The notes: generated by a model from the sequence alone, not told the origin. A stretch of DNA of 39,640 nt from Alsobacter soli (GCA_945883115.1 CAMCXA010000018.1:1-39640); one strand, 5' to 3'. Positions 24,527 to 34,712 are shown, counted from the stretch's first letter. Numbers and translations: made by a program.

Positions 24527-25519
24527 ATGCGGAAGATTGTTTTGGGAATGGCGGCCCTCGCGGGCCTCGGCATCGCTTCGGCGCATGCGGCAGACAAGGT
24601 GACGTTGCAGCTGAAATGGGTCACGCAGGCCCAGTTCGCAGGCTATTACGTCGCGAAGGACAAGGGTTTCTACAAGGATGCCGGCATTGATATCACGATC
24701 AAGCCGGGCGGCCCTGACGTGGCTCCGCCACAGGTGCTCGCAGGCGGCGGCGCTGATGTTGTTGTCGACTGGATGCCATCGGCTCTCGCGACACGCGAAA
24801 AGGGTGTGCCATTGGTCAATATCGCCCAGCCGTTCAAGCGTTCCGGCATGATGCTGACCTGCCGCGCCGAAACCGGCATCAAGGCACCGGCTGATCTGAA
24901 GGGCCGCACGCTCGGCGTCTGGTTCTACGGCAATGAATATCCGTTCCTCAGCTGGATGTCGAAGCTCGGTCTCAAGACCGATGGTTCCGCAGGCGGCGTG
25001 AAGGTGCTGAAGCAGGGCTTCAACGTCGATCCATTGCTCCAGAAGCAGGCGGATTGCGTATCGACCATGACCTACAACGAATATTGGCAGGTGATTGACG
25101 GCGGCATTCCTGCCGACAAGCTGGTCGTGTTCAAATACGAAGACCAGGGCGTCGCCACGATGGAAGACGGCCTCTATGTGATGGAAGACAAGCTGAAGGA
25201 TCCGGCTTTCGTCGAGAAAATGGCGAAGTTCGTTTCGGCCTCGATGAAGGGCTGGGAATGGGCGCGCAAGAACCCGAAGGAAGCTGCCAAGATCGTGCTC
25301 GACAATGACGCCTCCGGCGCACAGACGGAAAAGCACCAGATCCGCATGATGGACGAGATCAACAAGCTGACCGAAGGCTCGAACGGCAAGCTCGACCAGG
25401 CTGATTATCAGCGCACGGTCAAGACGCTGATGGGCGGCGGTTCCGATCCGGTCATCACGAAGGAGCCAGCGGGCGCGACCTCCGACGTCGTGATCGACAA
25501 GGCCCTTGCGATGAAGTGA
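24527..25519 (+). CDS. NMT1/THI5-like ABC substrate-binding protein
   Basis: A 330-residue periplasmic binding protein with a clear Sec signal, MRKIVLGMAALAGLGIASAHA, cut before ADKVTL. The mature protein shows LQLKWVTQAQFAGYYVAKDK, then GFYKDAGIDITIKPGGP and GGGADVVVDWMPSAL. This is the NMT1/THI5 pattern used for thiamine precursors, riboflavin and pyrimidines. In this operon a pyrimidine or hydantoin ligand is inferred. Start chosen at the ATG after GGGAGAAGAG; an earlier in-frame ATG at 24500 lies inside the hairpin and would spoil the signal peptide. Codon use is strongly biased, as expected for an abundant binder. Confidence 0.93.
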   Translation: MRKIVLGMAALAGLGIASAHAADKVTLQLKWVTQAQFAGYYVAKDKGFYKDAGIDITIKPGGPDVAPPQVLAGGGADVVVDWMPSALATREKGVPLVNIAQPFKRSGMMLTCRAETGIKAPADLKGRTLGVWFYGNEYPFLSWMSKLGLKTDGSAGGVKVLKQGFNVDPLLQKQADCVSTMTYNEYWQVIDGGIPADKLVVFKYEDQGVATMEDGLYVMEDKLKDPAFVEKMAKFVSASMKGWEWARKNPKEAAKIVLDNDASGAQTEKHQIRMMDEINKLTEGSNGKLDQADYQRTVKTLMGGGSDPVITKEPAGATSDVVIDKALAMK

Positions 25520-25525
25520 TGTGAA

Positions 25526-25543
25526 GCGGGCTTTGCGGCCCGC
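25526..25543 (+). other. Hairpin after the binding-protein gene
   Basis: GCGGGC (25526-25531) pairs with GCCCGC (25538-25543) around TTTGCG, directly after the stop. There is no T-tract. It probably stabilises the mRNA end ahead of the true terminator at 25572. Confidence 0.45.
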
Positions 25544-25571
25544 AATCATCTGATCTGACGAGTTGACGATT

Positions 25572-25608
25572 AGCCGCGGCGGGGGAAACTTCGTCGCGGT
25601 TTTGTTTT
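25572..25608 (+). terminator. Rho-independent terminator of the pyrimidine operon
   Basis: CCGCGGCG (25574-25581) pairs with CGTCGCGG (25592-25599), with one G-U pair, around a GGGGAAACTT loop. TTTTGTTTT follows from 25600. It ends the operon just before the convergent DUF2938 gene. Confidence 0.75.
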
Positions 25609-25614
25609 GGGTGG

Positions 25615-26115
25615 TTAGTAAACGAGGGTCAGGAGCAAACCGCCAACCCACATCCCCAAACCGAACCATGTATGCGCGACGAGATTGAGGGCGCGGATTT
25701 TCCAGGGGTTCGGGCGTTTCGAGGCGGCCCAGCCTGCGCCCATGCCGGGTTGGAGCAGGAACCAGCCTGCGCCGACTGTGATCCATGCCAGCACAAGCGC
25801 GGGCAGAAGGGTTGGGTTGGCCGACCATTCCGGCCCGGCGATGAGGACGAGCGCGCCGCCATAGACGATGCCGGTGACGTAATGCGCGACCCAGCCTGCG
25901 GCATTCTCGAAGCGGAAGCCTGCGGCCTGTGCGATATCCTCGTGAAACACCTTGCCGCGCGGCACATGGAGAAACCAGCGTCCGACAGGGCCCCAATTGG
26001 GCTTGGGCTGTTTGAAGACGCGATGGAGGATGATGGCCCAGATGTCCATGGCGGCGGTGCCGCAAATGCCGATGACGAGCGCGCGGAGGAGGAGATCGGT
26101 CAGAATTTGAGGCAT
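25615..26115 (-). CDS. DUF2938 family membrane protein
   Basis: A 166-residue hydrophobic protein with four predicted membrane segments, starting MPQILTDLLLRALVIGICGT and containing AMDIWAIILHRVFKQPKPNW and HYVTGIVYGGALVLIAG, which I recognise as the DUF2938 pattern. Function unknown. The frame is open to 26295, but the segment before this ATG overlaps the glpV terminator and is basic and unlike a membrane protein. It lies between two converging terminators and is probably a single-gene unit. Confidence 0.8.
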   Translation of the reverse strand: MPQILTDLLLRALVIGICGTAAMDIWAIILHRVFKQPKPNWGPVGRWFLHVPRGKVFHEDIAQAAGFRFENAAGWVAHYVTGIVYGGALVLIAGPEWSANPTLLPALVLAWITVGAGWFLLQPGMGAGWAASKRPNPWKIRALNLVAHTWFGLGMWVGGLLLTLVY

Positions 26116-26175
26116 GGGGATGATCCGGTTGTTTGGATCTTCATGCCGCAGAATGAATGATGTGTCGAGCGCATG

Positions 26176-26204
26176 AAAAAGGGGAGCGGTTTGCACCGCT
26201 CCCC
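26176..26204 (-). terminator. Rho-independent terminator of the glp operon
   Basis: Read on the minus strand, GGGGAGCGGT (26204-26195) pairs perfectly with ACCGCTCCCC (26190-26181) around GCAA, followed by TTTTT. It sits about 27 nt after the glpV stop and is a textbook terminator. Confidence 0.9.
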
Positions 26205-26230
26205 CGTTAGATCGTTCGTTGCGGAAGGGA

Positions 26231-27985
26231 TCAGCCCTTCTTTGGTGGTGATGCCGGCCAGCTCTTGATGAGCGTGTCGTAATCGATTGTCTCACCCTTC
26301 GGCTTCTCGTTCGCGAGCTTGCGCTGCGGAGCGATGGTGCCTGCGGCTTCGGCCTTCTTGAACCATTCCTCAGCCGAGGTTTTCGGGTTCATCTTCGGGC
26401 CGCAATCGCCCTGAACGCCCGACTTCTCAAGACGCTCGAGAACGGCATCCTGAGCGGCTGCAAGGCTATCCATGGCTTCCTGCGGTGTCTTGGCACCGGA
26501 CGACGCATCGCCGATGTTCTGCCACCAGAGTTGTGCCAGCTTCGGATAGTCAGGCACGTTGTTGCCGGTCGGGCTCCACTGCACGCGCGCTGGCGAACGG
26601 TAGAACTCGATCAGACCGCCGAGCTGCGGGGCGCGGTCGGTGAAGGTCTTGCTCCAGATGTCGCTTTCGCGCACGAAGGTGAGACCGACATGGCTCTTCT
26701 TCAGGCTGAACGTCTTGGAGACGATGAACTGCAGATAGAGCCAAGCTGCCTTGCGGCGATCCTCAGGGGTGGATTTCAGGAGTGTCGCGGAACCTGCATC
26801 CTGATAGCCGAGCTTCATGCCATCCTTCCAGTAGGAGCCTTTTGGCGACGGAGCCATACGCCATTTCGGCGTACCGTCCGCATTCATCACCGGAATGCCG
26901 GGCTTCACCATGTCGGCGGTGAAGGCGGTATACCAGAACATCTGCTGGGCGATGCTGCCCTGGGCAGGCACCGGACCGGCTTCACCGAAGGTCATGCCCT
27001 GCGCCTGTGGCGGGGTGTATTTCTTCAGCCATTCGATGTATTTGGTGATGGAGTAGACAGCGGCAGGGCCGTTCGTGTCACCGCCGCGTTCAATCGACGA
27101 GCCGACCGGACGGCAACCTTCCATGCGGATGCCCCATTCGTCGACCGGCAGACCATTCGGAATGCCCTTGTCGCCATTGCCGGCCATTGAGAGCCAGGCA
27201 TCGGTGAAGCGCCAGCCGAGTGACGGATCCTTTTTGCCGTAGTCCATGTTGCCATAGACCTTGACGCCGTCGATTTCCTTCACGTCATTGGTGAAGAATT
27301 CGGCGATGTCCTCATAGGCCGACCAGTTCACAGGCACGCCAAGGTCGTAGCCGTATTTGGCCTTGAACTTTTCCTTGAAGTCGGGACGCTGGAACCAGTC
27401 ATACCGGAACCAATAGAGGTTCGCGAATTGCTGGACTGGCAGCTGGTACATTTTACCATCCGGCCCGGTGGTGAAGGACTTGCCGATAAAGTCATCCACA
27501 TCGAGGTTCGGGAACGTCACGTCCTTGCCGGGGCCGGCCATCCAGTCCGTGAGATTGACGGCCTGCTTGTAGCGGTAATGCGTTCCGATCAGATCGGAAT
27601 CGTTGATCCAGCCGTCATAGATATTTTTGCCGGACTGCATCTGGGTCTGGATTTTTTCGACGACGTCACCTTCCTGGATGAGATCGTGCTTCAGCTTGAT
27701 CCCGGTGATTTCGCTGAAGGCCTTGGCCAGAACCTTGGACTCGTATTCGTGCGTTGTGATCGTTTCCGACACAACGTTGATTTCCATGCCTGCGAAAGGC
27801 TTGGCCGCATTCACAAGCCATTCCATTTCCTTCATCTGCTCGTCTTTCGAGAGCGTCGATGGTTGGAACTCGGAATCAATCCATTTTTTCGCTTCGTCCA
27901 TGCCTGCAAAGGCAGGAACCGCACACAACAACAGGCCAAGAGCCGTTGCGGCTCCCAGCAGATTACGCCCTTGAACAATACTCAT
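26231..27985 (-). CDS. glpV: Glycerol ABC transporter substrate-binding protein GlpV
   Basis: A 584-residue extracellular binding protein of the long CUT1 type used by rhizobial glycerol importers. Signal peptide MSIVQGRNLLGAATALGLLL continues to about AFAGMDEAKK. Mature-protein blocks include INVVSETITTHEYESKVLAK, GDVVEKIQTQMQSGKNIYDG and RYDWFQRPDFKEKFKAKYGY. It delivers glycerol to GlpP/GlpQ. Start chosen at the ATG preceded by GGAGGAG; an ATG 15 nt further upstream overlaps that site. It is the last gene of the operon, 78 nt after glpU. A small hairpin (GCAGG 28023-28027 with CCTGC 28037-28041) lies in that gap. Confidence 0.93.
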   Translation of the reverse strand: MSIVQGRNLLGAATALGLLLCAVPAFAGMDEAKKWIDSEFQPSTLSKDEQMKEMEWLVNAAKPFAGMEINVVSETITTHEYESKVLAKAFSEITGIKLKHDLIQEGDVVEKIQTQMQSGKNIYDGWINDSDLIGTHYRYKQAVNLTDWMAGPGKDVTFPNLDVDDFIGKSFTTGPDGKMYQLPVQQFANLYWFRYDWFQRPDFKEKFKAKYGYDLGVPVNWSAYEDIAEFFTNDVKEIDGVKVYGNMDYGKKDPSLGWRFTDAWLSMAGNGDKGIPNGLPVDEWGIRMEGCRPVGSSIERGGDTNGPAAVYSITKYIEWLKKYTPPQAQGMTFGEAGPVPAQGSIAQQMFWYTAFTADMVKPGIPVMNADGTPKWRMAPSPKGSYWKDGMKLGYQDAGSATLLKSTPEDRRKAAWLYLQFIVSKTFSLKKSHVGLTFVRESDIWSKTFTDRAPQLGGLIEFYRSPARVQWSPTGNNVPDYPKLAQLWWQNIGDASSGAKTPQEAMDSLAAAQDAVLERLEKSGVQGDCGPKMNPKTSAEEWFKKAEAAGTIAPQRKLANEKPKGETIDYDTLIKSWPASPPKKG

Positions 27986-28063
27986 GATGCGCTCCTCCAA
28001 TAATGTGCTGAAAAGTAAACCGGCAGGTTGGAATATCCTGCTCTTTTTGGGGATTGAAGCGGC

Positions 28064-28381
28064 CTACACATAGCGGAATACCCCTATGCCGTAGAGCAGG
28101 CTCAATCCCAGCGCTCCCCATAGATCGATCTCCGTCACCCCGAGGGCGGTGGAAAAGGCGATCCAAAAGATTGCGATGAACGCACTGCCGACGAGGGAGA
28201 TGAACAAACGGTCCCCCCGTGTTGTGGCAATGCGCAAAATACCGCGCCGCGGCGTCTCCGGGCGGATGACGGCCAGAACCGTCAGCGTCACGAGCGCGAG
28301 GGCGATGAAGCCGAAGAACAGGGCGATCTGCCAGGTCCAGGCCATCCAGGCGAAATCGAGATTTTGCAGCCATTCGATCAT
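28064..28381 (-). CDS. glpU: DUF2160 small membrane protein GlpU
   Basis: A 105-residue membrane protein starting MIEWLQNLDFAWMAWTWQIA, with three hydrophobic segments and the DUF2160 ending WGALGLSLLYGIGVFRYV. It is found only in rhizobial-type glycerol importer operons; its role in transport is not known. AAGGAGGA lies 6 nt before the ATG. The same frame is open far upstream, but that part is antisense-like and overlaps glpQ, so it is not coding. Confidence 0.9.
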   Translation of the reverse strand: MIEWLQNLDFAWMAWTWQIALFFGFIALALVTLTVLAVIRPETPRRGILRIATTRGDRLFISLVGSAFIAIFWIAFSTALGVTEIDLWGALGLSLLYGIGVFRYV

Positions 28382-28392
28382 CGCGGTCCTCC

Positions 28393-29186
28393 TTAAACCC
28401 GCCCGAGGGCAAAGCCCTTCGCGATGTAATTGCGGACGAAATAGATGACGATGGCGCCCGGCACGATGGTGAGGACGCCTGCTGCGGCCAGCAAGCCCCA
28501 ATCCATCCCGGCGGCGGAAACGGTGCGCGTCATGATCGCGGAGATGGGTTTTGCCTCGACGGCGGTGAGCGTGCGCGCCAGAAGCAGCTCGACCCATGAG
28601 AACATGAAGCAGAAAAAGGCAGCCACGCCGATGCCGTTGCCGATCAGCGGAATGAAGATTTTCACGAAATAATGCGGGAAGGAATAGCCGTCGATCTGGG
28701 CGGTCTCGTCGATCTCGTGCGGCACGCCGGAGATGAAGCCCTCCAGAATCCAGACGGCGAGCGGGACGTTGAACAGGCAATGCGCAAGCGCCACGGCCCA
28801 TACCGTGTCGAACAGGCCCACCGCCTGATAGAGATTGAAGAAGGGCAGGGCGAAGACGGCGGCCGGTGCCATGCGGTTGGTCAGCAGCCAGAAGAAGAGG
28901 TGCTTGTCGCCGACAAAGCGATAGCGCGAGAACGCATAGGCCGCGGGAAGCGCAAGCGTCACGGAGATGACGGTGTTGATCACCACATATTGGACGGCAT
29001 GGACATAGCCCATATACCAGCTCGAATCGGTGAAGATCTTGATGTAATTGTCGAAGGTCAGTTCGTGCGGGAACAGGGTTAGCGGGCCGGTGATCTCGGT
29101 ATTTGTCTTGAGGCTCATATTGACGAGCCAATAGATTGGCAGCAGCAGGAACACGATGTAGCTGACGAGAACGAAGCGCGAGCCTC

Positions 29187-29190
<4 letters not shown>
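28393..29190 (-). CDS. glpQ: Glycerol ABC transporter permease GlpQ
   Basis: A 265-residue CUT1 permease (MalG side) with six predicted membrane segments. The EAA loop is HEIDETAQIDGYSFPHYFVK, followed by IFIPL. The N-terminus MRGSRFVLVSYIVFLLLPIY is typical. The start overlaps the glpP stop as ATGA. With GlpP it forms the glycerol channel. Confidence 0.93.
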
Positions 29191-30083
<893 letters not shown>

Positions 30084-30085
30084 TG

Positions 30086-31174
30086 TCACGCCTCCTTCGC
30101 AGCGGGGTTGAGCCGATGCCCGTCGGCAAAAATGCCGATCCGGTGGGCAAGCATGGTGATGGAAGCCTGATCCCCGCTGATTGAGAGGGAGTCTGGAACG
30201 GTGACAGCCATTTTCCGGCCATCGAGCAGCACCCGCGCAATGCGGTGACGACCGAGATCGTCGATTCGCTCGATTGTGACCGGCAAACCTGTGCCGTGCG
30301 GTGCGAGATGCACGAAATCGGGGCGGATGCCGAGTTCGATCCGCGCTCCGGCGGGCGGCGTATAGGCTGCATCCAGAGCGATGGTGTGACCGTCCACAAT
30401 GGCATTGGTGCCGCTGACGGTGCAGGGCAGAATATTCATGCCGGGCGAGCCGATGAAATGGCCGACAAAAGTGTGGGCGGGGCGCTCGAAGAGTTCCTCC
30501 GGCGTTCCGGTTTGAACCACTTCGCCGTCCGACATGACAACGACCTTGTCGGCAAATGTCAGGGCCTCGGTCTGGTCATGGGTGACGTAGATCATGGTGA
30601 CGTCGAGCTTGCGGTGGATTTCCTTGAGCTTCGAGCGCAGTTCCCATTTCAAATGCGGATCGATCACGGTGAGCGGTTCGTCGAACAGGATCGCCGCGAC
30701 ATCGGGGCGGACAAGGCCGCGCCCGAGTGAGATTTTCTGTTTCGAGTCCGCGGTGAGGCCCTTGGCCTTGTAGTCAAGATCGGCGGTGAGATCGAGGAGT
30801 GCGGCAATCTCGGCAACGCGGGCGGTGATCTGCGGTTCAGGCACGCGGCGGTTGCGGAGCGGGAAGGCGAGGTTTTCACGCACGGTCATCGTGTCGTAAA
30901 TCACGGGAAACTGGAAGACCTGCGCGATATTGCGTTGTTCGGTGGGGAGATGTGTCACATCTTTCCCGTCAAACAGAACGCGGCCTTGCGAGGGGATGAC
31001 GAGGCCGGAAATAATGTTGAGCAAGGTTGTCTTGCCGCATCCCGACGGGCCGAGCAGCGCATAGGCTCCGCCACTCTCCCAGATTTGCGTGGCCTGTTTC
31101 AGGGCGTAGTCCGCGGGTGATGACGGGTTGGGCCGGTAGGCATGGGCGAGATTTTCAAGAATGATCGATGTCAT
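30086..31174 (-). CDS. glpT: Glycerol ABC transporter ATPase GlpT (signature motif degenerate)
   Basis: A 362-residue CUT1 ATPase. Walker A GPSGCGKTT (about 42-50), Walker B ILFDEP, the H-loop His199 in YVTHDQTEA and a C-terminal OB-type regulatory domain are intact. The ABC signature LSGGQ is replaced by LTADS (about 140-144, in GLTADSKQKISLGRGLV), and the D-loop reads TVID. GlpT thus supplies a good catalytic half but a poor signature to its partner. It works as a heterodimer with GlpS, encoded immediately upstream with a 4-nt overlap. Confidence 0.93.
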   Translation of the reverse strand: MTSIILENLAHAYRPNPSSPADYALKQATQIWESGGAYALLGPSGCGKTTLLNIISGLVIPSQGRVLFDGKDVTHLPTEQRNIAQVFQFPVIYDTMTVRENLAFPLRNRRVPEPQITARVAEIAALLDLTADLDYKAKGLTADSKQKISLGRGLVRPDVAAILFDEPLTVIDPHLKWELRSKLKEIHRKLDVTMIYVTHDQTEALTFADKVVVMSDGEVVQTGTPEELFERPAHTFVGHFIGSPGMNILPCTVSGTNAIVDGHTIALDAAYTPPAGARIELGIRPDFVHLAPHGTGLPVTIERIDDLGRHRIARVLLDGRKMAVTVPDSLSISGDQASITMLAHRIGIFADGHRLNPAAKEA

Positions 31175-32268
31175 GCGACGGCACCTCCCTGCACGGAGGC
31201 GGGGGCCATCACGCAGCGGCCGGACGGGTCGAAGGCGAAGAGGTGCGCGGGATCGACATAGCCCGTGAGTGCTTCACCGATTTCGAGCCGGTGGATGCCC
31301 TGAGTGAGGGCTACAAAATTATGGCCGTGCATGGCGAGATGGATGAAGCTTTCCGAGCCGGTGATTTCCGAGACTGAAACCGTGCCGGCGATTTCCAGCG
31401 CGGGCGCGACGGGCTTCGTCAGTTCGAGATGATGCGCGCGGAAGCCGAGCGTGTAACGTCCGTCGCCAAGGCGCGCGAGCGAACCCGCGGCAGCGAGATC
31501 GGGCGCACCTTGTATCGCAAAGGCGGACCCGCGTTTTTCTGCTGTGAGCGTGTTCAGGGGCGGATCCGAGAAGACTTCGGCGGTGGCGAGATCAAACGGA
31601 TCACGATAGAGGTGCGGCGTCGGGCCGAATTGCGTGACGCGCCCTTCGGAAAGCGTTGCGGTATTGCCGCCAAGCAGAAGTGCTTCGGACGGCTCGGTTG
31701 TCGCATAGACGAAAATCGCACCGGATGAGGCGAAAATCTTTGGCAATTCCTCGCGCAATTCTTCGCGCAGCTTGTAATCAAGATTGGCAAGCGGCTCGTC
31801 CATCAGCACGGGATCGGCACGTTTGACGAGGGCGCGGGCTATTGTGGTACGTTGCTGCTGGCCGCCGGAGAGCTGGGCGGGGGTGCGGTCCAGCATCGGT
31901 TCAAGCCGCAGCAAGCGGGCGGCGTCGCGCACACGGCTGTCGATTTCGCTGCGGTCAAGACGGGCGACGCGGAGCGGAGAGGCGATGTTCTCAAAGACCG
32001 AGAGGGTCGGGTAATTGATAAATTGCTGATAGACCATCGCGACATTGCGGCGACCGACCGAAACGCCCGTCACGTCGCGTCCATCAACCGAGAGATGACC
32101 GGAATCGGGCTTGTCGAGCCCTGCCATGAGCCGCATCAGCGAGGTTTTGCCGGAAAGCGTTGGCCCGAGGAGCACATTCAGCGTGCCGCGTTCAAGCGTG
32201 AGGCTGATATTGGACGAATGAACCTCTCCCGCAACTGAGCGGGAAATTGCATCAAGAACAAGGGTCAT
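31171..32268 (-). CDS. glpS: Glycerol ABC transporter ATPase GlpS (H-loop histidine missing)
   Basis: A 365-residue CUT1 ATPase. Walker A GPTLSGKT (about 35-42), Q-loop [10 protein letters not shown], canonical signature [15 protein letters not shown] (from about residue 133) and Walker [12 protein letters not shown] are present. At the H-loop the usual YVTHDQ reads YATTEP, so Thr191 stands where the switch histidine should be. This complements GlpT, whose signature is degenerate. The start overlaps the glpD stop as ATGA, coupling importer and dehydrogenase. Confidence 0.93.
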   Translation of the reverse strand: MTLVLDAISRSVAGEVHSSNISLTLERGTLNVLLGPTLSGKTSLMRLMAGLDKPDSGHLSVDGRDVTGVSVGRRNVAMVYQQFINYPTLSVFENIASPLRVARLDRSEIDSRVRDAARLLRLEPMLDRTPAQLSGGQQQRTTIARALVKRADPVLMDEPLANLDYKLREELREELPKIFASSGAIFVYATTEPSEALLLGGNTATLSEGRVTQFGPTPHLYRDPFDLATAEVFSDPPLNTLTAEKRGSAFAIQGAPDLAAAGSLARLGDGRYTLGFRAHHLELTKPVAPALEIAGTVSVSEITGSESFIHLAMHGHNFVALTQGIHRLEIGEALTGYVDPAHLFAFDPSGRCVMAPASVQGGAVA

Positions 32269-33815
32269 TCGGTGCGCTCTCCCAATTCAACACCCCTCTG
32301 TATCTTGAGATGTTCGGACTGCATGTACGCATCGAGAACTGTTACTTCACTCTTGGACATTTTCAGGCCAAGTTTACTCCGGCGCCAAAGCACGTCTTCC
32401 GTGGTTTGGGCCCATTCATTTGCTATCAGATACTGAACCTCACGTTGCGTCAAGTTTGAACCAAAAAGCGTGCCGAGGTCCTGCTCGCTTTTCGCGTCTT
32501 TCAAAATGTCAGTTGCCCGCGTGCCATAGGCGCGAACGAGGCGGGCGATCAGCGGGCGCGAAATGCCAGCATGGTCGCGTGCTAATTGGCTCACAAGTCC
32601 TTCATAGTCCTCTTGCGGAAAATCGCCGCCGGGCAAGCGGGCCTCGGCGGTCCAGCCCTTCTTTTCCGCGATACCGGGCGCAAAAAAGGGCGCGAGTTTT
32701 TCGAGAGCGGCTTCGGCCAGACGGCGATACGTCGTGATCTTGCCGCCGAAAATCGACAGTAGCGGGGTTTTGTCGCCCGGGGCATCAAGCGTTAACACAT
32801 AATCCCGCGTTGCCTCCTGCGCCTTGGATGCGCCGTCGTCATAGAGCGGGCGAACGCCGGAATATGTCCAGACGACGTCGGATGTCTGGACGGGCTTTGC
32901 AAAATACTCGCTTGCTGCGGCGCAGAGATAGGCAATCTCCTCATCGGTCGCGACGACTTTGGCGGGGTCGCCCTGATAATCGCGATCGGTCGTGCCGATG
33001 AGGGTGAAATCGCGCTCATAGGGAATGGCGAAGATGATCCGGCCATCCTGATTTTGGAAAATATATGAGCGATCATGCTCGAACACTTTGCGCACGACAA
33101 TGTGCGACCCCTGAACGAGGCGCACTTTTGCCGTGGTGTTCGACCGGACCTTGCCGGACAGGACATCCCCGACCCATGGCCCCGCGGCATTGACGAGCAC
33201 GCGGGCGGATATCGTCTTGCGGGCACCGGACCGTGTATCCTCGATGATCAGCGACCAGAGGCCGTCTGCCCGGTCGGCGCTGACAAGGCGATGGCGTGTT
33301 TCGATGATCGCGCCGCGTTCCCGCGCATCCATCGCGTTGAGTACGACGAGGCGCGCATCCTCGACCCAGCAATCGGAATATTCAAAAGCGATACCGCCAG
33401 CCTCTTTGAGCGGAACGCCCGCGGGATCGCGCTTCAGGCTGAGCGTGCGCGTGGCAGGCAGGAGTTTGCGGCCGCCGAGATGATCATAGATGAACAGGCC
33501 GAGGCGCAGCAGCCATGCAGGCCGCAATCCCTTGTGATGGGGCAGCACGAACCGCAAAGGCCAGATGATGTGCGGTGCAAGTCGCCAGAGGATTTCACGC
33601 TCGATCAATGCTTCGCGAACGAGCCGGAATTTGTAATGTTCGAGATAGCGCAGCCCGCCATGGATTAGTTTGGTCGACCAGGACGAGGTGCCGCTCGCCA
33701 GATCATTCTGCTCGCAGAGATAGACGGACAGGCCACGGCCCGCCGCGTCCCGCGCAATGCCGCAGCCGTTAATGCCGCCACCGATAATGGCAATATCGAC
33801 ACTCAGCTGGTCCAG
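32265..33815 (-). CDS. glpD: Glycerol-3-phosphate dehydrogenase GlpD (non-canonical start)
   Basis: A 516-residue FAD-dependent membrane-associated enzyme that oxidises glycerol-3-phosphate to DHAP and feeds electrons to quinone. The dinucleotide fold IAIIGGGINGCGIARDAAGR is near residues 8-27, followed by CEQNDLASGTSSWSTKLIHG. The C-terminal domain (AARLPGGDF to the end) is normal. Between an in-frame TAA (33839-33837) and the FAD motif there is no ATG, GTG or TTG. CTG at 33815 has GGGAG 6 nt before it and is the best start, with ACG at 33818 next. The TTG at 33608 would remove the FAD-binding fold. The length with CTG matches the family. Confidence 0.93.
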   Translation of the reverse strand: MDQLSVDIAIIGGGINGCGIARDAAGRGLSVYLCEQNDLASGTSSWSTKLIHGGLRYLEHYKFRLVREALIEREILWRLAPHIIWPLRFVLPHHKGLRPAWLLRLGLFIYDHLGGRKLLPATRTLSLKRDPAGVPLKEAGGIAFEYSDCWVEDARLVVLNAMDARERGAIIETRHRLVSADRADGLWSLIIEDTRSGARKTISARVLVNAAGPWVGDVLSGKVRSNTTAKVRLVQGSHIVVRKVFEHDRSYIFQNQDGRIIFAIPYERDFTLIGTTDRDYQGDPAKVVATDEEIAYLCAAASEYFAKPVQTSDVVWTYSGVRPLYDDGASKAQEATRDYVLTLDAPGDKTPLLSIFGGKITTYRRLAEAALEKLAPFFAPGIAEKKGWTAEARLPGGDFPQEDYEGLVSQLARDHAGISRPLIARLVRAYGTRATDILKDAKSEQDLGTLFGSNLTQREVQYLIANEWAQTTEDVLWRRSKLGLKMSKSEVTVLDAYMQSEHLKIQRGVELGERTE

Positions 33816-33864
33816 CGTGCGCTCCCTTTTCCGTTGTTAAAAAGCGTTATTTGAATGTTCGATT

Positions 33865-33900
33865 AGATTAAAACGAAAAAAAACCGAATACAAGAGCGAA
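33865..33900 (-). promoter_or_regulatory. Promoter of glpD operon with phased CGAA half-sites (possible GlpR operator)
   Basis: On the minus strand TTGTAT (33893-33888) and TAATCT (33870-33865) are spaced by 17 nt. TTCG occurs at 33900-33897, 33888-33885 and 33877-33874 (spacings 12 and 11, about one helix turn). Similar CGAA elements lie upstream of glpK. This suits a DeoR-family repressor binding one face of the DNA across the promoter. Confidence 0.4.
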
Positions 33901-33929
33901 GCGCAGGGCGCGCGCATGATTTTGGAGTG

Positions 33930-34712
33930 TCAGATTTCTTCGGAAGAACGACCGACTTCGATCATTTTGACGCCATTTTCGGTGCAAAGCGCGCCAAAAT
34001 GCGGCGAAGGGATCTGATCCGTGACAAAATAATCCACATTCGAAATATGTGCGATTCGAACAGGAGCCGAACGTTCGAATTTCAGCCGGTCGGCGACGAG
34101 GATCACGTTGCGGGCGTTTCCGATGATAGCGCGGGCGACGCGGACCTCGCGGTAATCAAAATCGAGAAGCGCGCCTTCCTCATCCATGGCGGATGCGCCG
34201 ATGACTGCGTAATCGACTTTGAACTGTTCGATGAAACTGACAGCCGATTCGCCGACAATCGCGCCATCCGAGCGGCGGACGGGCCCACCGGCAATGATGA
34301 CCTCGATTTTGGGGTTGGGATAGAGCAGCGTCGCGACATTCATATTATTGGTGATGACGAGCAAATCATCATGGCCCGACAGGGCTTTTGCGACTTCCTC
34401 GGTGGTCGTGCCGATATTGATGAAGAGGGAGGCACCGCTCGGGATGAGGGCGGCGGCGGCCTCGCCGATGGCCTGTTTTTCAACATGGGCGACGAAGCGC
34501 CTTGCATCATAGGAGACATTATTGACGCCGGACGCGATAATAGCACCGCCATGGATACGGCTTAACAGCCGTCGTTCGCAGAGATCGTTCAGATCACGCC
34601 GGATGGTTTGGGGGGTGACATCGAAACGGGTTGCAAGGTCGTCTACCATGACGCGGCCGGTGTTGCGGGCAAGCGTGATGATCTCGTGCTGGCGGTCGCT
34701 GCTATGATCCAT
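33930..34712 (-). CDS. glpR: DeoR-family glycerol regulator GlpR
   Basis: A 260-residue DeoR-type repressor. The N-terminal HTH is VDDLATRFDVTPQTIRRDLN, followed by DLCERRLLSRIHGGA, the DeoR signature. The C-terminal sugar-phosphate domain has FINIGTTTEEVAKAL, then VITNNMNVATLL, then GAIVGESA and VDYAVIGASAMDEEGALLDF. In this context the effector is expected to be glycerol-3-phosphate. It lies upstream of glpD and divergent from glpK, so it can control both. Confidence 0.92.
   Translation of the reverse strand: MDHSSDRQHEIITLARNTGRVMVDDLATRFDVTPQTIRRDLNDLCERRLLSRIHGGAIIASGVNNVSYDARRFVAHVEKQAIGEAAAALIPSGASLFINIGTTTEEVAKALSGHDDLLVITNNMNVATLLYPNPKIEVIIAGGPVRRSDGAIVGESAVSFIEQFKVDYAVIGASAMDEEGALLDFDYREVRVARAIIGNARNVILVADRLKFERSAPVRIAHISNVDYFVTDQIPSPHFGALCTENGVKMIEVGRSSEEI

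Noticed and set aside
24476-26065. 529-codon minus-strand frame across the DUF2938 gene and the binding-protein gene
   Set aside because: It runs through a strong terminator and antisense to a gene with a perfect signal peptide; no domain recognised.
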